From assembly GCA_016788635.1 (NCBI GenBank), contig JAEUSU010000023.1:62001-126000 (forward strand): DNA of 64,000 bases, in the 5' to 3' direction. The position numbers and the translations under genes were made by a program. This DNA comes from Flavobacteriales bacterium. Its GTDB lineage: Bacteria; Bacteroidota; Bacteroidia; Flavobacteriales_F; PHOS-HE28. The notes below the pieces were generated by a model. It saw only the letters and a program-made list of their open reading frames with translations. It ran no database searches and was not told the DNA's origin. Shown here one piece after another: positions 17,249-24,637 of this stretch (positions are counted from its first letter, which is position 1; every line of letters begins with the position of its first letter).

Positions 17249-19024
17249 TCAGCGCACCAAGCCGCCCAGGAGGCCGATCAAGCCGCTGAGGTCCGGCAGG
17301 TGGGCTTCGTGCAGCACGGGCTCTTCCGCACTGCGGCGTGGCAGCCCCCGGAAGGGAATGGCGGCCTGCAGGTGGCCGCCTGCCCGCTTCACCGGTGTCG
17401 CTTCCACAGTGGCTCCTCCCCCCTGCTGCGCCAAGCCTTCCGGAGTCATCGTCCACGTGCGGCCGATCATGTCGGCGTCCAAGGTGTTGGTGGTGTTCGG
17501 TATGTCGTGGATCACACTGGCGCTGCTGCTCAGGAAACGCACCGCGCCACCCAGGGGCACCAACACACGGTAGCGCACGCGCTGCGCACGGAACTTGTCC
17601 GCCACCGGCACGGAGGACCATTTCCCCACGAGCAGGCTGTCGCCCTGTTGGCGCCATGCCGACCGGATGCGCGCGCAGCGGTCGGCGGCGAGCTTGCCGT
17701 GGCGGCCGCGCGCCTCGCGCACCACCACCAGGTGGTAGAGGCTGTCCGGGCTTTGCTCCACCTCCAGCCAGGTGAAGGAGAGGTGCAGCGAGTCGCCCTG
17801 CCGGTACATGCCTTCGGAATCACTCCAGTGGGTGCTGAAGCGGCGGTAGCCCCAGGCGGTCCGTTGCACGCTGTCGCCTTCCACGGTACCCAGCTGAAGC
17901 ACCCCGCTCGGCGGGCTGGGGAGGGCGGTGGTCATCTCCTGGCGGGCTTCCTCGGTGAAGTCGCTGCCCGTGCGCAAGCCCAGCACCACCAGGGCACCGA
18001 AGGCAATGAACCAGAGTGTGCCGGCCACGGCGGCCACCCACAACGGCGCACGCAACCCGAAGGCCACGCGGAAGCCGGCCAGCATGAGCATCACGATGGG
18101 CACCGCCAGCAGCACGAAGGCCGCCGCAAGCACCCACCAGGCCAGCTCGGCCGAGGGCAGGAACACCGAGGCAAGGTCCATGAGGTCCATGCCGTGGTGG
18201 TCATGACCGCCATACCAGGTGAAGCCGAGCGCGCCCACTGTGCCGCCGAACAGCGCAATGGCCAGCCCGGCCCCGGCCATTAGCAGCAGCAGCCCAATGA
18301 CCCGGACGAACACACCGGCGGCGCCCCGGGCGGTGCGCTCCGCAGTGCCTGCCGCCTCGCGCGACCAGTCACGCGCTGCGGGCCCGTAGCGGTTGCCCAG
18401 GTCCCTGGCCTCTTCAGCCATGCGCTCGGCACCGGTCTTCACGCGCTCGGCGCCTTCCTCGAACATGCGCTTGAGGTTGTCCGCGTTGACCGGCTCACCG
18501 CGCATGCGCAGGCGCTCCGCACCCGTGCGTGCCACCGGCACCAGCATCCACATGATGAAGTAGAAGAGCACCGGAGCGCCCCAGCCCACCGCCACCAGCA
18601 CCACGAAGGCCACGCGCATCCAGAGCACCTCCGTGCCGATGTAGGCGGCCAGCCCTGAGAGCACCCCGGCCACCCAGTGGTCCTCCATGTCGCGGTACAG
18701 GCGGCGTTCGGCCTTGCCTGTGCCGGGGCGTGGTCCCTGCTCCTCCGCAGGCGGCGCCTCCGCTTCGCCGAACTCATCCGGGCGGCCCATCACGCGCATC
18801 ACCTCCTCCACGTCCGCAAGGGTCACCACTTCGCGGCGGCCGCTCTGCCGCTCAGCGAACAACTCGGCGATGCGCGCCTCGATATCGGCCATGATCTCAT
18901 CACTGCCCGCCGTGCCCGCGAAACGCCGGCGCACGCGATCCAGGTAGTCGTTCAGCGCCGCGTAGGCGTCCTCTTCCAGGTGGAACACCAGGCCGCCAAT
19001 GTTGGCTGTAAGGGTCTTCTTCAT
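17249..19024 (-). CDS. PspC domain-containing membrane protein
   Basis: 591 residues. The N-terminal region (about 10-80, HLEEDAYAALNDYLDRV and MADIEARIAELFAERQSG) is the anti-sigma-like domain often found before PspC in Bacteroidota. A PspC module follows at about 100-165 (RRLYRDMEDHWVAGVLSGLA, then FYFIMWMLVPV). Further membrane helices lie near 235-260, 285-310 and 320-345. The C-terminal part is soluble and beta-rich. PspC proteins respond to membrane stress. The start codon lies 3 bp after the stop of the PadR-family regulator on the same strand, so the pair is co-transcribed and the regulator probably controls this membrane protein. Confidence 0.85.
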   Translation of the reverse strand: MKKTLTANIGGLVFHLEEDAYAALNDYLDRVRRRFAGTAGSDEIMADIEARIAELFAERQSGRREVVTLADVEEVMRVMGRPDEFGEAEAPPAEEQGPRPGTGKAERRLYRDMEDHWVAGVLSGLAAYIGTEVLWMRVAFVVLVAVGWGAPVLFYFIMWMLVPVARTGAERLRMRGEPVNADNLKRMFEEGAERVKTGAERMAEEARDLGNRYGPAARDWSREAAGTAERTARGAAGVFVRVIGLLLLMAGAGLAIALFGGTVGALGFTWYGGHDHHGMDLMDLASVFLPSAELAWWVLAAAFVLLAVPIVMLMLAGFRVAFGLRAPLWVAAVAGTLWFIAFGALVVLGLRTGSDFTEEARQEMTTALPSPPSGVLQLGTVEGDSVQRTAWGYRRFSTHWSDSEGMYRQGDSLHLSFTWLEVEQSPDSLYHLVVVREARGRHGKLAADRCARIRSAWRQQGDSLLVGKWSSVPVADKFRAQRVRYRVLVPLGGAVRFLSSSASVIHDIPNTTNTLDADMIGRTWTMTPEGLAQQGGGATVEATPVKRAGGHLQAAIPFRGLPRRSAEEPVLHEAHLPDLSGLIGLLGGLVR

Positions 19025-19027
19025 GGC

Positions 19028-19360
19028 TCAGGGGTTGTGTCGCGTGGTGCGTTTCACGGCATTGGATAGTTCCTCCCAGGTGGCATCGAGCTCCTTCAGG
19101 AACTTCTGCCCCACGGGTGTCAGCTTGTAGTACTTGCGCGGCGGGCCGCTGCGGCTCTCCTCCCAGCGGTAGGTCAGCAGCCCGCTTTCCTTCAGGCGCG
19201 TGAGCAGGGGGTACAGGGTGCCCTCCACCACGATCAGGCGGGCGTCCTTCAGCCGGGCTATGATGTCCGATGGATAGAGCTCGCCCTGCGCCAGCAGGCT
19301 CAGGATGCAGTACTCCAGCACCCCCTTGCGCATCTGCGCCTTCGCGTTCTCGACGTTCAT
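19028..19360 (-). CDS. PadR-family transcriptional regulator
   Basis: 110 residues from the ATG at 19360. The winged-helix PadR pattern is clear: GVLEYCILSLLAQGELYPSD, then VVEGTLYPLLTRLKESGLL with YRWEESRSGPPRKYYKLT. The end is a short helix (FLKELDATWEELSNAV), so it belongs to the short PadR subfamily, which usually represses a neighbouring membrane-protein operon and often autoregulates. It is followed after 3 bp by the pspC-type gene. The frame is open far upstream, but only because it crosses the divergent citrate synthase gene. A promoter with both -33 and -7 boxes is visible 56 bp upstream. Confidence 0.9.
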   Translation of the reverse strand: MNVENAKAQMRKGVLEYCILSLLAQGELYPSDIIARLKDARLIVVEGTLYPLLTRLKESGLLTYRWEESRSGPPRKYYKLTPVGQKFLKELDATWEELSNAVKRTTRHNP

Positions 19361-19416
19361 GCCGGTGGTGGTTGTTCGGTGGACATGGGGTGCACGCGGC
19401 ACCGTTCCATGTGGTG

Positions 19417-19448
19417 CAAAGATATAGGCCTGGGATGGAACCATGCAA
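19417..19448 (-). promoter_or_regulatory. Promoter of the padR-pspC operon (TTG, 21-bp spacer, TATCTTTG)
   Basis: On the minus strand, TTG (19448-19446) is followed after 21 bp by a perfect TATCTTTG (19424-19417). The -7 box ends 56 bp before the ATG at 19360. An imperfect inverted repeat around TACAAAG and CTTTGGTA (about 19449-19471) overlaps the upstream side and is a possible PadR operator. Confidence 0.55.
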
Positions 19449-19573
19449 TACAAAGTACCTTTCTTTGGTATGAACGGTCGATCCCCCTCATGAATGGCCA
19501 TGGCACCGCCCCGCGCACGGCGCTGCGTGTTACCTTGCGCACCCTTTCCGACGACACATTCACGAGCACGGCA

Positions 19574-20863
19574 ATGAGCGAGAAGGCCACGATCATATTG
19601 GACGGCAAGAGCTACGAATTCCCCGTCATCACCGGCAGCGAAGGCGAAAAAGCCATCGACATCAGCAAACTGCGCGACGATACGGGGTACATCACCCTGG
19701 ACTTCGGCTACAAGAACACGGGCGCCACCAAGAGCGCCATCACCTTCCTGGATGGCGAGGAGGGCATCCTGCACTACCGAGGATACCCCATTGAGCAGCT
19801 GGCCGAGAAGGCGAGCTTCCTGGAGGTGGCCTACCTGCTGCTCTTCGGCGACCTGCCCAACAAGAAACAGCTGGACGAGTTCGAGGGCAACATCCGCTAC
19901 CACTCGCTGGTGCATGAGGACATGAAGCGCTTCTTCGAGCACTTCCCGAGCAACGCTCACCCCATGGGCATCCTCTCGGCCATGGTGAACTCGCTGAGCA
20001 CCTTCTACCCCAAGAGCCAGGACCCCCACCGCCCACAGGCCTTGGTGCTGCGCACCATCTACCGCCTCATCGCCAAGATGCCGACGCTGGCGGCCATCAG
20101 CTACAAGAACAATCTGGGCCACCCCTACATGTACCCGGTGAACAAGCTGGGCTACGTGGAGAATTTCCTGCACATGATGTTCGCCCTGCCCACCGAGGAG
20201 TACAAGGTGGACCCCGTGGTGTCGAGCGCCCTCAACACCCTGCTGATCCTGCATGCCGACCACGAGCAGAACTGCAGCACCAGCACGGTGCGCATCGTGG
20301 GCAGCAGCCAGAGCAACCTGTACAGCGCGGTCAGCGCAGGCATCGCGGCCTTGTGGGGCCCGCTGCACGGTGGCGCCAACCAGGAGGTGATCGAGATGCT
20401 GGAGACCATCCGCAACGATGGCGGCGACATCCAGAAATGGGTGGACAAGGCCAAGGACAAGAACGACCCCTTCCGCCTCTTCGGCTTCGGCCACCGCGTA
20501 TACAAGAACTTCGATCCGCGCGCACGCATCATCAAGAAGGCCTGCGACGACGTGTTGAAGAAGATGGGCGTGAACGACCCCGTGCTGGACATCGCCAAAC
20601 AGCTGGAGGAGATCGCCCTGAAGGATGACTACTTTGTGAGCCGCAAGCTGTATCCCAACGTGGATTTCTACAGCGGCATCATCTACCGCGCCATCGGCAT
20701 CCCCACACGCATGTTCACCGTGATGTTCGCCCTGGGCCGCCTGCCCGGCTGGATCGCACAGTGGAAGGAGATGGTGGACAACAAGGAGCCCATTGGCCGC
20801 CCGCGCCAGATCTACACCGGCGCCACCAAGCGCGACTATGTGGCGCTGAAGGACAGGTCATAG
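19574..20863 (+). CDS. gltA: Citrate synthase
   Basis: Condenses acetyl-CoA and oxaloacetate to citrate, the first TCA-cycle step. 429 residues, the normal length of the type I/II bacterial enzyme with the N-terminal beta domain (TLDFGYKNTGATKSAITFLD). Catalytic elements are all present: His in LHGGANQEV near 263, His in FGFGHRVYKNFDPR near 306, and Asp in YPNVDFYSG near 363. The ATG at 19574 matches the usual MSEKA-type start; the frame is open further upstream but without similarity. A TACCTTGC -7-like box lies at 19531-19538. A hairpin terminator follows the stop codon. Confidence 0.97.
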   Translation: MSEKATIILDGKSYEFPVITGSEGEKAIDISKLRDDTGYITLDFGYKNTGATKSAITFLDGEEGILHYRGYPIEQLAEKASFLEVAYLLLFGDLPNKKQLDEFEGNIRYHSLVHEDMKRFFEHFPSNAHPMGILSAMVNSLSTFYPKSQDPHRPQALVLRTIYRLIAKMPTLAAISYKNNLGHPYMYPVNKLGYVENFLHMMFALPTEEYKVDPVVSSALNTLLILHADHEQNCSTSTVRIVGSSQSNLYSAVSAGIAALWGPLHGGANQEVIEMLETIRNDGGDIQKWVDKAKDKNDPFRLFGFGHRVYKNFDPRARIIKKACDDVLKKMGVNDPVLDIAKQLEEIALKDDYFVSRKLYPNVDFYSGIIYRAIGIPTRMFTVMFALGRLPGWIAQWKEMVDNKEPIGRPRQIYTGATKRDYVALKDRS

Positions 20864-21245
20864 GACGGATCACGCTTCCGCACGAAGGGCTCCGGTGTTC
20901 CAGGGCCCTTCGTTCTTATCCACCCTGAGGTTACCGAAGGGAGCCCCTGAACGCGCGACGCATGTGGTGCAGGGCAAAGGTCGTGGTGCTGCTGCACGGC
21001 CAACGCTTCACGCGGTTTGTGGTGAAGGTATAAGGCCGCTCACAGGAGTTACAGAAGTCCCAGTCCCCGTGGGTTTCCCGGAGGAGAAACTGCGTAAATC
21101 ATGTGAGCATCATATCACGACCTGTAGGACCGGCGTCCTCCGCAGGTTCCCGAAGCGGAGACCCTGCGAGAGGTCGGAGTACGAAAAGCAGATGCGCGAA
21201 CAGGTACCACTCACCGTCCTAACTTCACCCCCAACCACCACGACC
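20864..21245. other. 382-bp intergenic region: terminator and promoter only
   Basis: Contains the citrate synthase terminator (20882-20917) and a TAACTTCA -7-like box (21220-21227) 18 bp before the DUF4412 gene. An open frame continues into the next gene but has no signal sequence or recognisable motif, so no gene is called here. Confidence 0.5.
20882..20917 (+). terminator. Terminator after citrate synthase
   Basis: Arms ACGAAGGGC (20882-20890) and GCCCTTCGT (20905-20913) form a 9-bp stem followed by TCTT. Confidence 0.7.
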
Positions 21246-22046
21246 ATGCGCCTCCCTCTGCTTCTCCTTGCGCTCTGCAGCCTGCACCTGTCCCTGGCCC
21301 AGATCGACATGAACAAGTTGTTGCAACAGCGCTCGCAGCAGCAACAAGGCCAGGGTGCACCGCCCGCCGATGGCGCCACCGTTTCCGTGGAAGAGGACAA
21401 TGATCCCTATGTGCCCAACACCTTCATCGGCAGCTTCCGCATGGAGATGCACACCTACAAGAACGACAAGGAGGAGAAGGACAGCCCCATGAACGTGCGT
21501 TTTGCCAGCAAGGCGGACATGACCGTGGTGCAGCCCGAGGTGAAGGACAAAGGCACCCAGGACATGCGCATGCTCACCGACCTGAAGAACAAGTGGCAGT
21601 ACACCCTGATGACCGACGACAAGGGCAGGCGCACCGCCATGAAGCAGCGCAAGACCAAGGTTTCCGTGAAGGAGAACAAGACTGACAAGTCGCCAGAGCC
21701 CACCGTTGTGCGCACCGAGGAGACGAAGGTGATCGAAGGCCACCCCTGCCGCAAATACATCGTGACCACGGACGACGGCACCTGGACCGGTTGGATCGCT
21801 GAGGACCTCAAGGGCCCCTTCATGGATATGGCCCGCAACATGGTGAAGTCGGATGCCCTCACCACCGCGCGCATGCCGAAGGACATGGAGGGATTCCCCC
21901 TGGAATACGAGTGGGTGGAGAAAGGCGGCAAGGAGAAGATGGTGTGCTACATCCGCGAGTTGAAGGTGGGCGCCGTGGATGAACACCTCTTCAGCCTGGA
22001 CGGCTATGAGGTGATGGAGCTGCCCAGCTTCGCCATGCCGCGGTGA
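21246..22046 (+). CDS. DUF4412-type periplasmic protein
   Basis: 266 residues from the ATG at 21246, which opens a signal peptide (MRLPLLLLALCSLHLSLAQ). The mature part matches the Bacteroidota DUF4412 pattern: GSFRMEMHTYKNDKEEKDS, then a central Met-rich segment, EETKVIEGHPCRKYIVTTDD, WIAEDLKGP and a terminal VMELPSF. The family is predicted periplasmic and beta-rich; its ligand is unknown. A TAACTTCA -7-like box lies 18 bp upstream. The stop codon overlaps a GTG in front of the next gene, so the glycosyltransferase is probably in the same operon. Confidence 0.8.
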   Translation: MRLPLLLLALCSLHLSLAQIDMNKLLQQRSQQQQGQGAPPADGATVSVEEDNDPYVPNTFIGSFRMEMHTYKNDKEEKDSPMNVRFASKADMTVVQPEVKDKGTQDMRMLTDLKNKWQYTLMTDDKGRRTAMKQRKTKVSVKENKTDKSPEPTVVRTEETKVIEGHPCRKYIVTTDDGTWTGWIAEDLKGPFMDMARNMVKSDALTTARMPKDMEGFPLEYEWVEKGGKEKMVCYIRELKVGAVDEHLFSLDGYEVMELPSFAMPR

Positions 22047-22051
22047 GCGCG

Positions 22052-22924
22052 ATGAAGGTCAGCGGCTTCACCTTCATCCGCAATGCGCTGAAGTACGACT
22101 ACCCGGTGGTGGAGGCGGTGCGCAGCATACTGCCCCTCTGCGATGAGGTGGTGGTGGCCGTGGGCCGCAGCGAGGACGCCACGCGTGAACTGGTGGCCGG
22201 CATCGATCCAGCGAAAGTGCGCATCATCGACACCGTATGGGACGACAGCCTGCGCGAGGGTGGTCGCGTGCTGGCGGTGGAGACCGACAAGGCGAAGGCC
22301 GCGCTGGCGCCGGATACCGATTGGGCGGTGTACATCCAGGGCGACGAAGTGCTGCATGAGAACAGCCATGCCGCCGTGCGCGCCGCCATGCAACGCCACC
22401 TGCACGAACCGCACGTGGAGGGCCTGCTCTTCGACTACGTGCACTTCTATGGCGCCTACGACCTGGTGGGCGACAGCCGCCGCTGGTACCGCCGCGAGGT
22501 GCGCATCGTGCGGCCCGACGCCGCCATCCGCTCCTGGCGCGATGCACAAGGATTCCGCAAGGACGGACGGCCGCTGCGCGTGAAGCCTGCGCACGGCACC
22601 ATCCACCACTACGGCTGGGTGAAGCACCCCGCGCAGCAGCAGGCCAAGCAGAAGACCTTCAACGCGCTGTGGCACGATGACCACTGGCTGAAGCAGCACG
22701 TGGGTGAGGCCGACGCCTACGACTACGCCACCATCGACTCGCTGGCGCCATTCACCGGCACGCACCCCGCCGTGATGAAGGAGCGCATCGCCCGTATGAA
22801 CTGGAATTTCACCTTCGACCCCGCGAAGCGTGTGCGCAAACTGAAGGACCGCATGCTCATGGCCATCGAAAAGGCCACGGGCTGGCGCATCGGCGAGTAC
22901 CGCAATTACCGGCTGCTGCGCTGA
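22052..22924 (+). CDS. Glycosyltransferase family 2-like protein
   Basis: 290 residues from the ATG at 22052; a GTG at 22043 overlapping the upstream stop would add three residues. The start MKVSGFTFIRNALKYDYPVV and SILPLCDEVVVAVG, followed by WAVYIQGDEVLHE with an acidic substitute for the DxD motif (QGDEV), mark the GT-A-type family 2 fold common in Bacteroidota. The acceptor is unknown. The C-terminal helices KRVRKLKDRMLMAIEKATGW are charged and could touch the membrane. It ends 2 bp before the stop of the convergent T9SS gene. Confidence 0.75.
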   Translation: MKVSGFTFIRNALKYDYPVVEAVRSILPLCDEVVVAVGRSEDATRELVAGIDPAKVRIIDTVWDDSLREGGRVLAVETDKAKAALAPDTDWAVYIQGDEVLHENSHAAVRAAMQRHLHEPHVEGLLFDYVHFYGAYDLVGDSRRWYRREVRIVRPDAAIRSWRDAQGFRKDGRPLRVKPAHGTIHHYGWVKHPAQQQAKQKTFNALWHDDHWLKQHVGEADAYDYATIDSLAPFTGTHPAVMKERIARMNWNFTFDPAKRVRKLKDRMLMAIEKATGWRIGEYRNYRLLR

Positions 22925-22926
22925 AG

Positions 22927-23739
22927 CTAGCGCGCCACCGCGAAACGCGCGGAACGGCCCGTGCTGGTGGACCGCACGATGTAGGTGCCTGCGGTGAACT
23001 GCGACATGGGGACGCGGAAGGCGCTGGCTTCACTTGATGTATGCCAGACCTTGCGACCGGTGGCATCCACCACCTCGAAGGGCCCCTGTCCCTTCACCTG
23101 CAACTCCTCGCCCACCAACACCGCGTCCAGCGCATCGCCGGCAACGGGCTCCGGCTCCCGCACGTTCGTGCTGATCACCGGCAGTCCGCAGCAGTTGCCA
23201 CCGTTGGAGATCGCATACGATTGTTGGTTCCAGCAATCGTACTGGGTAAGGTGGAAGAGCACCGTGCCTCCCCAATTGGTCTGGAAGAAGTGCTCCACCT
23301 GGTCAACCGTATTGCAGCCGCCCTGGTTGCTGTTGATGTCGCAGTCGTACGCGCAGATGATGCTGCCATATCCGTTCGGGCTGGCCAGTGTGGCGGGGGG
23401 ATAAAGCTGGATGTTGGTGATGCCCATGGGTACGCCGGTAATGGTGGTGGTGAGCGTGGAACCGATGGAGCAATGGTCGTTGTCCCCGTTGTAACCAGCG
23501 TACCAGACCGCCGCCACGTTGCCGGCGAAGGCGCCCGTTATGGTGATCCGGGTGAACTCGTAACTGACCACCCCGATGTGCAGGTTGGGGATGTTCTGGT
23601 CCACATTGATGGTGAGCGCACCGCCATCGTAATTGGAAAAGATGGCCATGTTCCCGTTGGGGTCACAGAAGGGACTTTGGGCGTTCGCGCCAAGCGCAGA
23701 GGCCAGGAACGCGAGCAACGAAGAGTAGCGAGTGATCAT
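22927..23739 (-). CDS. Secreted protein with T9SS sorting domain, function unknown
   Basis: 270 residues from the ATG at 23739 (signal peptide MITRYSSLLAFLASALGANA). The mature part is Asn/Gly/Cys-rich (YDCDINSNQGGCNTVDQVEH, NGGNCCGLPV), suggesting disulfides, but no domain was recognised. The last 70 residues carry a degenerate T9SS type A module (FEVVDATGRKVWHTSSE, FTAGTYIVRSTSTGRS). The usual PNP motif is missing at its start. The frame runs 27 codons further upstream into the divergent gene's start region and is rejected. Likely exported to the surface. Confidence 0.75.
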   Translation of the reverse strand: MITRYSSLLAFLASALGANAQSPFCDPNGNMAIFSNYDGGALTINVDQNIPNLHIGVVSYEFTRITITGAFAGNVAAVWYAGYNGDNDHCSIGSTLTTTITGVPMGITNIQLYPPATLASPNGYGSIICAYDCDINSNQGGCNTVDQVEHFFQTNWGGTVLFHLTQYDCWNQQSYAISNGGNCCGLPVISTNVREPEPVAGDALDAVLVGEELQVKGQGPFEVVDATGRKVWHTSSEASAFRVPMSQFTAGTYIVRSTSTGRSARFAVAR

Positions 23740-23818
23740 GCGGCAGGTGTTTTGGAAGCGGGAAGGTAGTTCCTGATGATCCTTATCCACACAGGTGCGC
23801 GACCGAACTTTGGCCGGC

Positions 23819-24637
23819 ATGGCGCCTGGACACGTGAAGCAACAGTTGGACGAGGCTTACTCCCGCCTCGCCGTGCCCGCCTTCATTGCTGAAGATCCGG
23901 TGCAGGTGCCCCGTGCGTTCAGCCGTCGCGAGGATGCCGAGGTGATCGGTTTCCTCACCGCCACCATCGCCTGGGGGCAGCGCAAGACCATCGTGGCCAA
24001 TGCGTGGAAGCTCGCACGCTTGATGGATGAACGCCCGCATGATTTCGTGCTGCATGCCAACGCCACCGACCTGAAGCACGTGAGCCGCTTCGTGCACCGC
24101 ACCTTCAACGGCACCGACCTGCGGCACTTCGTGCGCGGGCTGCGGCATCTCTACACGACCTATGGCGGAATGGAAGAAGCCTTTCTGGATGAAGGCCGGG
24201 TGGGCGACATGGGCACGGCCATCGCACGCTTCAAGCACCGCTTCTTCGAGCCGCGCCACGAGCTGCGCACGCGCAAGCATGTGGCCGATCCCTCGCGCGG
24301 CAGCAACGCCAAACGCATCAACCTCTTCCTGCGCTGGATGGTGCGGCCCGATGACAGGGGCATCGACCTGGGGTTGTGGAAGCACATCCGGCCCGCCGAC
24401 CTGATGGTGCCACTGGATGTGCACACCGGCCGTGTGGGGCGCGAACTCGGTCTGCTCACCCGGCGGCAGGACGACTGGAAAAGCGTGATCGAGCTTACGG
24501 AGCAGCTCCGCAAGCTCGATCACAAGGATCCGGTCAAATATGATATCGCGCTCTTCGCGCTGGGCGTGGAGGCTCAGCGGCCCACCAGCACACGCAGGGC
24601 GGGCGCTGCGGGCAGCAGGTCGTTGCGCAGCAGGTAG
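23819..24637 (+). CDS. TIGR02757 family protein (DUF2400)
   Basis: 272 residues from the ATG at 23819. Signature segments are PRAFSRREDAEVIGFLTATI, WGQRKTIVANAWKLARLMDE, SRGSNAKRINLFLRWMVR and MVPLDVHTGRVGRELGLLTR, typical of TIGR02757/DUF2400, a helical family of unknown role found in Bacteroidota. The homologous part ends near DPVKYDIALFALGVE; the last 22 or so residues are low-complexity Arg/Ser and lie in the 64 bp that overlap the 3' end of the convergent T9SS gene. The true stop therefore extends the protein beyond the family's usual end. A GAACTTTG -7-like box ends 6 bp before the ATG. Confidence 0.8.
   Translation: MAPGHVKQQLDEAYSRLAVPAFIAEDPVQVPRAFSRREDAEVIGFLTATIAWGQRKTIVANAWKLARLMDERPHDFVLHANATDLKHVSRFVHRTFNGTDLRHFVRGLRHLYTTYGGMEEAFLDEGRVGDMGTAIARFKHRFFEPRHELRTRKHVADPSRGSNAKRINLFLRWMVRPDDRGIDLGLWKHIRPADLMVPLDVHTGRVGRELGLLTRRQDDWKSVIELTEQLRKLDHKDPVKYDIALFALGVEAQRPTSTRRAGAAGSRSLRSR

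Noticed and set aside
16718-18283. Long plus-strand open frame (about 520 codons) opposite the antiporter and PspC genes
   Set aside because: His/Gln/Ala-rich translation without any motif; typical shadow of GC3-biased genes on the other strand. Similar shadows at 5933-6862, 25594-27255, 49881-51095 and 57853-59481 were dropped for the same reason.
20895-21245. N-terminal extension of the DUF4412 gene
   Set aside because: The signal peptide starts at 21246, and the extension covers the terminator of citrate synthase.
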